A DNA stretch of 64,000 nt from Ruegeria aquimaris (GTDB taxonomy: Bacteria > Pseudomonadota > Alphaproteobacteria > Rhodobacterales > Rhodobacteraceae), in NCBI RefSeq assembly GCF_025751555.1, contig NZ_JAOWLB010000004.1:62001-126000 (forward strand), written 5' to 3'. Shown piece by piece: positions 15,836 through 23,927 of the stretch. Each line of letters begins with the position of its first letter. The stretch's first letter is position 1. The notes under the pieces are model-generated. The model had not been told where the DNA came from. It saw nothing but the letters and a program-made list of their open reading frames with translations, and searched no databases. The position numbers and the translations under genes were made by a program.

Positions 15836-16702
15836 ATGACCGCCCCCCAGATCTCCTTCGAATTCTTCCCGCCGAAAAACCTCGAAGCCTCGTTCCGGCT
15901 CTGGGATACGGTGCAGGTGCTGGCGCCGCTGGCCCCCCGTTTCGTCTCGGTGACCTATGGCGCCGGCGGCACCACCCGCGAGCTGACCCGCGACGCGGTT
16001 GCCACGCTGCACAAATCCTCGGGCCTCAACGTGGCCGCGCACCTGACCTGCGTGCAGGCCAGCCGCGAGGAAACCCTGGCCATTGCCGACAGTTTTGCCC
16101 AGGCCGGTGTCACTGACATCGTCGCCCTGCGTGGCGACCCGCCCCAGGGCGCAGGCCGCTTTACGCCGCATCCCGGCGGTTTTGCCAATTCGGTGGAGTT
16201 GATCCAGGCCCTGGCCGAAACCGGCAAATTCGCCATCAGGGTCGGCGCCTACCCGGACATCCACCCCGAAGCCGCCAGCGCCCAGGCCGACATTGACTGG
16301 TTGAAGGCCAAATTGGACGCAGGGGCGGATGAGGCGCTGACCCAGTTCTTCTTCGAGGCGGAAACCTTCTTCCGCTTCCGCGACGCCTGCGCCAAGGCCG
16401 GCATCGACAAGCAGATCACGCCCGGCATCCTGCCGATCGAGAACTGGAAAGGCGCGCGCAACTTCGCCCGCCGCTGCGGTACCCATATCCCGGCCTGGGT
16501 CGAGGACGCCTTTGACAAGGCCACCCGCGACGGGCGCGAGGATCTGCTGGCCACCGCCATCTGCACCGAGCTCTGCTCCGAGCTGATCGAGGGCGGCGTC
16601 GACAAGCTGCATTTCTACACGCTGAACCGCCCCGAACTGACCCGCGATGTCTGCCACGCCCTTGGCGTCACGCCCAAGGTGGCGCTCCAGAACGTCGCGT
16701 AA
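15836..16702 (+). CDS. metF: Methylenetetrahydrofolate reductase, MetF family
   Basis: 288 aa. The TIM-barrel start SFEFFPPK carries the catalytic Glu, and VTYGAGGTTR, HLTCVQASREE, ALRGDPPQG and TQFFFEAETFFRF are family blocks for FAD and folate binding. It reduces 5,10-methylene-THF to 5-methyl-THF, the methyl donor for methionine synthesis. The ATG at 15836 is preferred; AGGA (15821-15824) lies upstream, though the ATG at 15824 would add four residues. The divergent MetR-like gene and the dyad between them argue for homocysteine-responsive control. Confidence 0.92.
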   Translation: MTAPQISFEFFPPKNLEASFRLWDTVQVLAPLAPRFVSVTYGAGGTTRELTRDAVATLHKSSGLNVAAHLTCVQASREETLAIADSFAQAGVTDIVALRGDPPQGAGRFTPHPGGFANSVELIQALAETGKFAIRVGAYPDIHPEAASAQADIDWLKAKLDAGADEALTQFFFEAETFFRFRDACAKAGIDKQITPGILPIENWKGARNFARRCGTHIPAWVEDAFDKATRDGREDLLATAICTELCSELIEGGVDKLHFYTLNRPELTRDVCHALGVTPKVALQNVA

Positions 16703-16761
16703 CGGTTGAGCATCCCGCAGCCCCTGCTAGCGTTCCTCCGACCTGACCCGGAGGAACGCAC

Positions 16762-17247
16762 ATGACTTTCGCCAAAGGCCCCGAAGAGCTGCTGGGACCG
16801 GCCGACATGGCCAATATCTCCGGGCTCGACTTCATGCAGGGCATCCTCGACGGCCGCCTGCCCGCCCCGCCCATCGCGCGCACCATGGGCTATCACCTGC
16901 ACGCGGTCGCCGAAGGCCGCGTCACCTTTCGCGGCACGCCGACCTTCGCTGTCTGCAACCCGCTCGGCGCCGTGCATGGCGGCTGGTACGGCACCCTTCT
17001 CGACAGCGCCATGGCCTGCGCGGTACAGACGATGGTGCCCCAGGGCGCGGCCTATACGACGCTGGAATACAAGATCAACATCATCCGCTCGATCCCGACC
17101 GGAACCGAGGTGGATTGCGTAGGCATCGCCGACCATGTCGGCCGCTCCACCGGGGTCGCCCATGGCGAAATCAGGGGTGTCGAAGACGGCCGCCTCTATG
17201 CCACCGGCTCCACCACCTGCATCGTGCTCAACATCCCGCGCGGCTAG
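16762..17247 (+). CDS. PaaI-type hotdog thioesterase
   Basis: 161 aa. Hotdog fold with the PaaI-type motif NPLGAVHGGWYGTLLDSA, in which His-Gly-Gly and the Asp of the following helix form the active site. Such enzymes hydrolyse acyl-CoA thioesters, often aromatic ones. CGGAGGAA sits ideally before the ATG. The gene stands between metF and a convergent DUF2235 gene; the inverted repeat at 17253-17330 probably ends it. No neighbouring catabolic cluster identifies the substrate. Confidence 0.85.
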   Translation: MTFAKGPEELLGPADMANISGLDFMQGILDGRLPAPPIARTMGYHLHAVAEGRVTFRGTPTFAVCNPLGAVHGGWYGTLLDSAMACAVQTMVPQGAAYTTLEYKINIIRSIPTGTEVDCVGIADHVGRSTGVAHGEIRGVEDGRLYATGSTTCIVLNIPRG

Positions 17248-17252
17248 GCCCC

Positions 17253-17330
17253 CCCGGGAGTATTTCAGATCAGAAAGAAGCAGCACGCGTTCGGGCTTCT
17301 TTCTGGTGAAAAATACTCCCGCCGGAGGCG
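17253..17330. repeat. Dispersed repeat, copies 2 and 3, as an inverted pair; probable two-way terminator
   Basis: The left arm (17255-17281) and right arm (17295-17321) are inverted copies of the same 27-base element; the outer 11 and inner 11 bases pair exactly and about four central positions differ. The spacer is 13 bases. The pair lies between two convergent genes, which fits a bidirectional terminator. The element is the same one found at 14720 and 23788. Confidence 0.65.
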
Positions 17331-17440
17331 CCCGCCCTCGCCACCGGAAAAACGGCAACCGAAAAGCCGTCCACCCGCCACACGCGCCCGCCCGAGGCGA
17401 CGGAACGGCGCCGAGACATCGTGTTGCGCCGCAAGGCGCG

Positions 17441-18541
17441 CTATCTGGAAACAGCCCGTCCCAGCCGAAAATCGCGCGTCGGCATATCCAACGCGGGCAG
17501 CCCCCCGGGCTGCGTATCTGCGCTCACGCTCTCATGCAGGCGCTCGCTGCGGTCGCGGCCGACGCGGCGGGCCGAGCGGAACAGGAATATCTTGCCCCAG
17601 CCGCGCCAGGTCCCCACCGAAGGCGCATCCACACTGGTGGGAAACCGCATGCGCCAGTCCTGTGGCAAAGGCAACTGATGGCGCTCCGAGCGCTCCAGCA
17701 TCCAGACCAGCGACAGGTTCGACAGCGGTCGTGCCGCCTCGAACCCGCCCAGCTGCCCGCCAACGTCACCGTGGCAGCCGGGAAACCAGACCTGTTCCAC
17801 ATGGCCGTCATAACCGGGGTCATACTCCCACAGGATCGGCTCGAACACCTGTCGGGTCTCGTGCAGCGCCAGTGCCTGGTACCCGTGCCGGATACTGCGG
17901 CCCAGCCGATGGCTGTGGAACGCATGCCGCTCCTCGGTCAGCCGCCACAACAGCGGCAGCCGCAAGCCCAGCGCCTTGACCGTGTCCCAGACCCCCACCA
18001 TCTCGATCGGCAGCTCCGAATGGCAGTAGAGCCGCCGGAAATCCGCCGCATGACCGCCGTTCGGGTTGCATTCGTAATGGCGGTAAGCCTGCCGGATATT
18101 GCGCTCGGTCGCATGTTCCGCCCGCAGCAGCCCGACGAGGTCGATCACACCGGCCAGGCTCCGCACCGCGAATGCGCCGCGTGAATAGCCGAACAGGAAC
18201 ACCCGGTCACCGGGCCGGTAGCGCGAGGCGAGATAGCCATAGGCGCGCCGGATCTGCCGGTTCAGCCCGCGTCCGACCATCACGTCGGTCGTGGTCTTCC
18301 AGCTGGTCCACTGCACCCCCGCCTCGTAATAGACCGAGGCGCGCGGCCCCATCTCGCAGATCAGCCGGAACAGGCGCCCGGCATGGGTCTCATTCCCCGG
18401 CTCCAGCGTCGACATGGTGCCGTCCAGGATAATGACATGGGTCTGCGGCCCCCGTTCAAGGGTCTCGCCCGAGTGCTCGGTGCTGAGCGGTCGGCCCAGC
18501 CAGCCAAGCAGACGTCTATTCAGCCATGACAGGTTCAGCAT
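17441..18541 (-). CDS. DUF2235-family alpha/beta hydrolase
   Basis: 366 aa. DUF2235 proteins are alpha/beta hydrolases related to the Tle1-type phospholipase domains. Visible marks are IILDGTM near residue 37, the nucleophile elbow GYSRGAF (about residue 116), WDTVKALGL and WFPGCHGDVGG, which supplies the late Asp/His region. No secretion-system gene is near, so an effector role is not supported. The ATG at 18541 overlaps the end of the CoxL-like gene by 26 bases on the same strand, implying co-transcription. Confidence 0.82.
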   Translation of the reverse strand: MLNLSWLNRRLLGWLGRPLSTEHSGETLERGPQTHVIILDGTMSTLEPGNETHAGRLFRLICEMGPRASVYYEAGVQWTSWKTTTDVMVGRGLNRQIRRAYGYLASRYRPGDRVFLFGYSRGAFAVRSLAGVIDLVGLLRAEHATERNIRQAYRHYECNPNGGHAADFRRLYCHSELPIEMVGVWDTVKALGLRLPLLWRLTEERHAFHSHRLGRSIRHGYQALALHETRQVFEPILWEYDPGYDGHVEQVWFPGCHGDVGGQLGGFEAARPLSNLSLVWMLERSERHQLPLPQDWRMRFPTSVDAPSVGTWRGWGKIFLFRSARRVGRDRSERLHESVSADTQPGGLPALDMPTRDFRLGRAVSR

Positions 18542-20807
18542 TCAGCAGTTCCCACACTCTGAGGGGCGTAAAGGGCATGTCCGCCTGCCGCACCCCCCGG
18601 TCCCAAAGCGCGTCCTGCACCGCGTTGGCGATCGCGGCCAGCGACCCCACGGTGCCCGCCTCGCCGCAGCCCTTCATCCCCATCGGGTTGGCTGTCGACG
18701 GCACCGGCACCGAGGCAAATCCAATCATGGGAACGTCCGCCGCGCGCGGCAAGGCATAGTCCATGAACGTTGCCGTGAGCAGCTGCCCCTCATCGTCATG
18801 CACCACATGCTCCATCAGCGCCTGGCCCAACCCCTGCGCCACCCCGCCATGCACCTGCCCCTCGGCCAGCAAGGGGTTGATAAGGTTTCCGAAATCGTCC
18901 CACACCTGATACCGATCCAGATGTGCAGCGCCGGTTTCCGGGTCGATCACGATTTCGGCAACATGAGCACCGTTGGGATAAGAGCGCGCGGGCAGCGTGG
19001 CGCGCGCCTCATGGGTCAAGAGCTCGGCACGTCCGTCCGCCCGGGCCATCTCGGCGGCCTCCAGCAGGGTCGGCGTCAGGTTCGACCCCGGCGCGCGAAA
19101 GGTCTCGTTATCGAATGTCACGTCGCTCTCCTCGACCCCCATCTTGCCCGCCAGATAGGGCATGAATGCGGCGACCATACGGTCAACCGTGGCCAGTGTC
19201 GCATGGGTCTGCACCGTGACCGAACGCGACCCGCCAGTGCCGCCACCCTGCGCGATCCGGTCGCTGTCGCCCTGCACGACCCGGATCCGTTCCACCGGAA
19301 TGCCGGTCTGGTCCGAGAGGAACTGGGCATAGACCGTCTCATGCCCCTGTCCGTTCGATTGCGTGCCCACCAGCAGGTCCACGGTGCCATCCTCGTTGAA
19401 CACGACTCGGGCCCCTTCCGAAGGATCGCCCAGAATACTTTCGATATAGTAACACAGGCCCTGCCCCCGCAGCAGGCCCCGCGCCGCATCCGCCGCCCGC
19501 CGCGCCGCGAACCCGGCGGTACCCGTCTCGGCCAGCGTCAGCAGCCGGTCGAACGCACCCACGTCATAGGTCTCGCCCGTGGGCGTCTTGTAGGGAAACG
19601 CCTCGGGCCGGATGAAATTGCGCCGCCTCAACTCGGCACCCGACACACCCAGCTCTCGTGCCGCCCGGTCCATCGCGCGCTCCAGCACGTAAATCGCCTC
19701 GGGCCGACCCGCGCCGCGATAGGCGTCGACCTGGGTCGTGTTGGTGTAATAGCCCTCGACCTGCAACCAGACCGAGGGGATATCATAGACCCCGGTCAGC
19801 ACGCGGGAAAACAGCTGCGTCTGGATCGCCTGCCCGAAATGGCTGTTATAGGCGCCCAGATTGCAGCGGGTCCGCACCCGGTAGGCGGTGATCTTCAGAT
19901 CGGCGTCAAAGGCCAGCTCCGCCACCGAACTCAGGTCGCGGCCATGATTGTCGGTCAGCATCGCCTCGGTCCGTTCCGACATCCAGCGCACCGGGCGGCC
20001 CAGCACCCGTGCCGCATGCGCGACCGAGAAATACTCGGGGTAGGGAAACGCCTTCATGCCAAAGCCGCCGCCCACATCCGGCGTGGTCACCCGCAGATCC
20101 TCGGGCGCCATTCCCAGCTTCTCCGAAAGCTGCGCCTTCAGCCCCCATACCCCCTGCCCGCCATAGGAAAAATGCAGCCGCCCCTCGACCATCTCGGCAA
20201 AGCAGCCACGCGGCTCCATCGAATTGGCGATGATCCGGTTGTCATCGACGCGCAGCGACACCACCTGCGCCGCCGCGGCAAAGGCGGCCTCGGTCGCCGC
20301 CTCGTCGCCCATCCCCCAGTCAAAGGCGCGGTTTTCGGGCGCCTCGGGGTGCAGCACCGGCCCGCCCGGACCAACATCGGTCTTGACCGCCAGGTCGCGG
20401 ATATCCATGCCCATCATCTCGATCGCGTCGCGCGCCTGATCCGCGGTCTCGGCGATCACCGCCACCACCGGCTCGCCTACAAATCGCACCCGGTCGCGCG
20501 CCAGCATCGGACGCTCGGGCGACGCTCCCTTGCTGCCATCGCGGTTGGGCATCGCGGCCCCAGTCATGCCCACAGTGATCCCGGCGGCCTCCAGATCGGC
20601 CAGCGTCAGCACCAGATGCACGCCCGGCGCCGTGCGCGCCGCATCGATATCCAGATCCAGGATCTCACCATGCGCCACGGGCGAGCGAAAGAACATCGCC
20701 ACTAGCGCTCCACCCGGCGCGAAATCCTCCATGTAACGGCCCTGTCCGGTCAGGAACCGACTGTCCTCGACCCGGGTCACGGGTTGGCTTTTTCCGAACT
20801 TTTCCAT
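18516..20807 (-). CDS. Form II CoxL-like molybdopterin hydroxylase large subunit
   Basis: 763 aa, xanthine dehydrogenase family. The diagnostic active-site loop is AYRGAGR (about residue 360), the form II signature, not the AYxCSFR of true aerobic CO dehydrogenase. Other blocks are the N-terminal RVEDSRFLTGQGRY, the cofactor region NGQGHETVYAQFL, and the base GCGEAGT near the C-terminus. Such proteins hydroxylate aldehydes, heterocycles or other small carbon compounds. The small [2Fe-2S] and medium FAD subunits normally needed are absent on both sides here, so they must be elsewhere or the gene is an orphan. The overlapping DUF2235 gene follows. Confidence 0.88.
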   Translation of the reverse strand: MEKFGKSQPVTRVEDSRFLTGQGRYMEDFAPGGALVAMFFRSPVAHGEILDLDIDAARTAPGVHLVLTLADLEAAGITVGMTGAAMPNRDGSKGASPERPMLARDRVRFVGEPVVAVIAETADQARDAIEMMGMDIRDLAVKTDVGPGGPVLHPEAPENRAFDWGMGDEAATEAAFAAAAQVVSLRVDDNRIIANSMEPRGCFAEMVEGRLHFSYGGQGVWGLKAQLSEKLGMAPEDLRVTTPDVGGGFGMKAFPYPEYFSVAHAARVLGRPVRWMSERTEAMLTDNHGRDLSSVAELAFDADLKITAYRVRTRCNLGAYNSHFGQAIQTQLFSRVLTGVYDIPSVWLQVEGYYTNTTQVDAYRGAGRPEAIYVLERAMDRAARELGVSGAELRRRNFIRPEAFPYKTPTGETYDVGAFDRLLTLAETGTAGFAARRAADAARGLLRGQGLCYYIESILGDPSEGARVVFNEDGTVDLLVGTQSNGQGHETVYAQFLSDQTGIPVERIRVVQGDSDRIAQGGGTGGSRSVTVQTHATLATVDRMVAAFMPYLAGKMGVEESDVTFDNETFRAPGSNLTPTLLEAAEMARADGRAELLTHEARATLPARSYPNGAHVAEIVIDPETGAAHLDRYQVWDDFGNLINPLLAEGQVHGGVAQGLGQALMEHVVHDDEGQLLTATFMDYALPRAADVPMIGFASVPVPSTANPMGMKGCGEAGTVGSLAAIANAVQDALWDRGVRQADMPFTPLRVWELLNAEPVMAE

Positions 20808-20906
20808 GGGTCTCTCCTGCGCGGGGGCTTGCGTTCCGACACTAGCCCCGCCCGGGCCATTGTCCAGTGACCGCCGGTCATTTCCCGGCTTTCCGGGAAT
20901 CGCCTG

Positions 20907-20930
20907 TCAACACTGTGTTGCGGGTGTTGA
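20907..20930. promoter_or_regulatory. Candidate operator between CoxL-like and dienelactone hydrolase genes
   Basis: The divergent 160-bp region contains CAACACTGTGTTG, a perfect odd palindrome (20908-20920), followed by another GTGTTGA half-site that also pairs with the first TCAACAC. Three half-sites in 24 bases, 38 bases before the plus-strand start, look like a regulator site. No cognate regulator gene is adjacent. Confidence 0.35.
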
Positions 20931-20967
20931 TCGTGGAAAAATGCGCCCAATTCGAGTATAAGCCTGC

Positions 20968-21696
20968 ATGACCAGCTGGGAACCCGATGCATGTTTCGAT
21001 TTCACCGCCGCCCTCGACGGCGGGCAGGAGGTGACGCACCCGGTTCACGTCAAGGGCAGCGGCCCCGCGATCCTGATCCTGCAAGAGCTGCCCGGCATCG
21101 GCCCCGAAACGCTCGATCTGGCAGACCGGCTGGTGCGCGCGGGCTTTACCGTCTACCTACCGCATCTCTTCGGCACCTTTGGCAAGATCACCATGGCCCG
21201 CAACATAGCGCGCCTGTTCTGCGTCCGGCGCGAGTTCAACATCTTCCTCAAAGGGCGGCAAAGCCCGGTCGCCAGCTGGATGCGGGCGCTGGCCCGCCAT
21301 ATCCGCGACCGGCAGGGGGGGCCGGGCATCGGCGTGATCGGCATGTGCCTGACCGGCAGTTTCGCCCTGACACTCATGGCCGATGACGCGGTGCTGGGCG
21401 GGGTTGCCAGCCAGCCCGCGCTGCCGCTGCTGGGCGGCGGTGCCCTGCATATGAGCGAAGCGGACATTGCCGAGACCAGCGCAGGCATGGCTGCCAAGGG
21501 TCCGGGCCTGGCGCTGCGCTATCGCGGCGACCGGATGTCGCCCGCCCGCCTGATGCGCCGGATGGAGGAGGTGTTCGGCGACGGGCTGGACACGGTCGAA
21601 TATCCCGGCAACCGGCATTCTCTGCTGACGCTGCATTTCCACGAACCGGCCTATAAACGGGTCGAGGCCTATTTCCGCACCCGGCTGGGCGCCTGA
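20968..21696 (+). CDS. Dienelactone hydrolase family protein
   Basis: 242 aa. Alpha/beta hydrolase with a Cys nucleophile in GMCLTGSF (about residue 131), the Glu of LQELPGI near residue 40 and a late His in NRHSLL: the Cys-His-Asp/Glu arrangement of dienelactone hydrolases. It probably opens a lactone or ester ring; the substrate is not known. The start at 20968 is close to the divergent CoxL-like promoter, so the two may respond to one signal. Its last 28 bases overlap the convergent LysR gene. Confidence 0.85.
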   Translation: MTSWEPDACFDFTAALDGGQEVTHPVHVKGSGPAILILQELPGIGPETLDLADRLVRAGFTVYLPHLFGTFGKITMARNIARLFCVRREFNIFLKGRQSPVASWMRALARHIRDRQGGPGIGVIGMCLTGSFALTLMADDAVLGGVASQPALPLLGGGALHMSEADIAETSAGMAAKGPGLALRYRGDRMSPARLMRRMEEVFGDGLDTVEYPGNRHSLLTLHFHEPAYKRVEAYFRTRLGA

Positions 21697-22580
21697 TCCG
21701 GCGCCACCCCAAGGTGAGCCAGCAGCCAGGAGCGGAAGAGGCGCGCGGGCTTGCGCAACCGCGCGCGATCCTCACAGACCAGATGATAGCGCTCCAGCCC
21801 CGCCGTCTCGACCCCGGGCAAGCAGCGCACCAGCCCATGCCGCGCCATCAGCGTATCGCTGGCAGGCGCCCGCGCCAGCGCCAGCCCGACCCCTTCGGCC
21901 GCCAGCGCCGCCGCCATCACCGTGTTGTCGACAAACAGAAACTGCCCCGCCGCCGGTGACAGGCGCAGCGCCTCGAAGAGCCGCAACCAGCCCGCCCGAT
22001 GGGCCGACACATCGATCAACCGATGCCGCAACAGGTCCTCCGGGCGGGTGATCCCAGCCGCCAGATCGGGATGCGCCACGGGATACAGCCGCTCGCCCAT
22101 CAGATCGTCCGCCTGCCCGCCAAACAGTGCCGGATTGCCGAACACGATCTGCATATCCGCCACCGAACCCTGAAAATCGGCCACGTCATTGCCGGTGCTC
22201 AAGCGCAGATCGACACCGGGATATGCCGCCATGAACCCGCCCAGCGCCGGAGCCAGAACGCCCTGGGCAAACAGCAGGATCGAGCGGACATATACGATCT
22301 GCTCACCGCCGCCGCCGAACAGGCCAGCCGTTGTGGTCTCGAGCATCAAGAGCGACTGCTGCACACCGGGCAGATAGGCCCGCCCCCTCTCGGTCAGCAC
22401 CACCGAATGCGCACGCCGTTCGAACAGCGCCACGCCCAGATGCCCCTCCAATGCCTTGATCTGCTGGCTGACCGCCGCCGCCGACATGTTGAGCTGCGCC
22501 CCCGCTCGGGCAAAGCTCTGCGTCCGCGCCGCCGCCTCGAAGACACGCAACCAGTTGAGCGAGGGGATCCGCGATACCAT
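21669..22580 (-). CDS. LysR-family transcriptional regulator
   Basis: 303 aa. Helix-turn-helix SFARAGAQLNMSAAAVSQQIK near residues 22-42, then FERRAHSVVLTERGRAYL, then the effector-binding domain. The style is that of the GcvA/AmpR branch (SLNWLRVFEAAART start). The ATG at 22580 is used; a GTG two codons earlier is possible. It is divergent from the phytanoyl-CoA dioxygenase-like gene with 104 bp between starts and a LysR-type dyad there, so that gene is the most likely target. Confidence 0.88.
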   Translation of the reverse strand: MVSRIPSLNWLRVFEAAARTQSFARAGAQLNMSAAAVSQQIKALEGHLGVALFERRAHSVVLTERGRAYLPGVQQSLLMLETTTAGLFGGGGEQIVYVRSILLFAQGVLAPALGGFMAAYPGVDLRLSTGNDVADFQGSVADMQIVFGNPALFGGQADDLMGERLYPVAHPDLAAGITRPEDLLRHRLIDVSAHRAGWLRLFEALRLSPAAGQFLFVDNTVMAAALAAEGVGLALARAPASDTLMARHGLVRCLPGVETAGLERYHLVCEDRARLRKPARLFRSWLLAHLGVAPDQAPSRVRK

Positions 22581-22591
22581 GACCACAAGGC

Positions 22592-22604
22592 TAAGCTGAA
22601 CTTA
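22592..22604. promoter_or_regulatory. Candidate LysR binding site
   Basis: TAAG-CTGAA-CTTA is an interrupted dyad that obeys the T-N11-A rule of LysR-family sites. It lies 12 bases upstream of the LysR start and 80 bases upstream of the divergent dioxygenase-like start. A further CTTA occurs at about 22620. The position near the regulator suggests autoregulation plus activation of the neighbour. Confidence 0.4.
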
Positions 22605-22684
22605 CCCTGACCGGCAAGACTTACCGTTCTGAACCGCGCCGCACCACCGCTACCCTGCCGGAAACGCGACCAAAGGAAACCCCG

Positions 22685-23572
22685 ATGCCCAGCCCCATTC
22701 CCACCACGAACGGCCAACTCTCTGCCGAGCAGACCGCGCAATACTGGCAGAACGGCTTCCTGCACCCGTTGCAGGTGATGCGCCAGGATGAGGCCGCCGC
22801 CCTGCGCGCCGAGCTGGAACAGATCGAGCGCGACTGGCTTGCCGCCGACCTGCCGCTGCCGCTCAATATGTACAAGCGCGTCAACGCCCATGTGGTGATG
22901 CCGCTTGCCGCCCGCATCGCCCGCGACCCGCGCATCCTCGACCTGGTCCAGGGCGTGCTTGGCCCCGACCTCCTGGTCTGGTCGGCCGAATTCTTCATCA
23001 AGGAACCCCGCACCACCCATGTGGTCGGCATGCACCAGGACCTGACCTATTGGGGCATGGGCGAAACCCCCGACCAGGTGACCGCCTGGCTGGCGCTGTC
23101 GCCCGCGACGGTGGAAAGCGGCTGCATGGATTTCGTGGCGGGCAGCCACAGGAACCCGATCCTGCCCCATACCGACACCTATTCCGAAAACAACCTCCTG
23201 TCGCGCGGGCAGGAGATCGCCGTCGACGTGGCCGAGACCGACAAGACCCATATCGAGCTCGCGCCGGGCCAGATGTCGCTGCACCACGGGCTGACCATCC
23301 ATGGCTCCGGCCCCAACCGCTCGGACGACCGCCGCATCGGCATGGCGATCCGCTATCTCAACCCCAATGCGCGCCAGTTGGTGGCCGAGCGCGACTATGC
23401 CATGCCCGCGCGCGGCACGGACAGTTCGGGCAATTTCATCGCTGTCGACGCGCCCGCACGCCTCTTCGCCCCCGAGGCGCTGGCGCTCTACGAGCGCATC
23501 CGCGCCGACCAGGCCAAGGCCCTTGCCCAGGGCGCCAGCAGCGCGGTGCCGCTGTATCAGACAGCCGGATAG
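22685..23572 (+). CDS. Phytanoyl-CoA dioxygenase family Fe(II)/2-oxoglutarate oxygenase
   Basis: 295 aa. The double-stranded beta-helix iron site is visible as MHQDLTYW (His-x-Asp, about residue 119) and a distal His in HGSGPNRSDDRR, where the Arg probably binds 2-oxoglutarate. The family hydroxylates varied small molecules using O2 and 2-oxoglutarate; I cannot name the substrate. The divergent LysR regulator suggests substrate-induced expression. AAAGGAAA precedes the ATG. A terminator-like hairpin starts eight bases after the stop. Confidence 0.85.
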   Translation: MPSPIPTTNGQLSAEQTAQYWQNGFLHPLQVMRQDEAAALRAELEQIERDWLAADLPLPLNMYKRVNAHVVMPLAARIARDPRILDLVQGVLGPDLLVWSAEFFIKEPRTTHVVGMHQDLTYWGMGETPDQVTAWLALSPATVESGCMDFVAGSHRNPILPHTDTYSENNLLSRGQEIAVDVAETDKTHIELAPGQMSLHHGLTIHGSGPNRSDDRRIGMAIRYLNPNARQLVAERDYAMPARGTDSSGNFIAVDAPARLFAPEALALYERIRADQAKALAQGASSAVPLYQTAG

Positions 23573-23580
23573 ACCCCCGG

Positions 23581-23611
23581 CGGTGCGCCCAGAGCCACGG
23601 GTGCGCCGTTT
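23581..23611 (+). terminator. Probable intrinsic terminator after the dioxygenase gene
   Basis: CGGTGCGCCC (23581-23590) pairs with GGGTGCGCCG (23599-23608) over ten positions including two G-T pairs, with an eight-base loop, and is followed by TTTCAGTATTT. Confidence 0.55.
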
Positions 23612-23635
23612 CAGTATTTATGACCAGAAATAAGC
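23612..23635 (-). repeat. Dispersed intergenic repeat, copy 4
   Basis: Read on the minus strand this is GCTTATTTCTGGTCATAAAT followed by ACTG, matching the repeat core found at 14720, 17295 and 23788 with a few changes. It directly follows the terminator hairpin of the dioxygenase gene. Confidence 0.6.
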
Positions 23636-23787
23636 AGCAAACGAAGCGCCCCGATCCGGCGGCCGTCCGTCCGCAAGGGGATAATCCTGCCGTGGGACAG
23701 GGGCGGCTTCTTCCTGGTGCGGTCATCGGCTCTCCAGCCTGTACCGCATCCCCAGCCTGCGGCGATTCTGGTTAACAAAGACTTGCC

Positions 23788-23811
23788 GCTTCTTTCTGGT
23801 CAAAAATACTC
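23788..23811 (+). repeat. Dispersed intergenic repeat, copy 5
   Basis: GCTTCTTTCTGGTCAAAAAT followed by ACTC; nearly identical to copies 1 and 3. It lies in inverted orientation to copy 4, with about 150 bases between them. Confidence 0.65.
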
Positions 23812-23927
23812 ATTTCCGCCCCCTCCACCCGCGATCCGGCCCGAAGCAACAAGAAAACATGGCCAGCCGCCTTTTCCTTCGCCTCGCCTTTGGGTAATTG
23901 ATCCCTCGATTGACCGAAGGGATCCCC

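Larger units (their letters stand above)
23573..23927. other. 355-bp intergenic region before valS
   Basis: No gene is supported here. It holds the terminator just described, two copies of the dispersed repeat (23612-23635 in minus sense; 23788-23811 in plus sense) and a weaker partial match near 23705. The last part is the valS leader, ending with GAAGGGATCCCC before the start. I saw no T-box or other known leader element. Confidence 0.6.

Noticed and set aside
18414-20705. 763-codon open frame on the plus strand opposite the CoxL-like gene
   Set aside because: It is antisense to a gene with clear family motifs; long antisense frames are common at this GC content and the product is Arg/His/Gln-rich without any domain.
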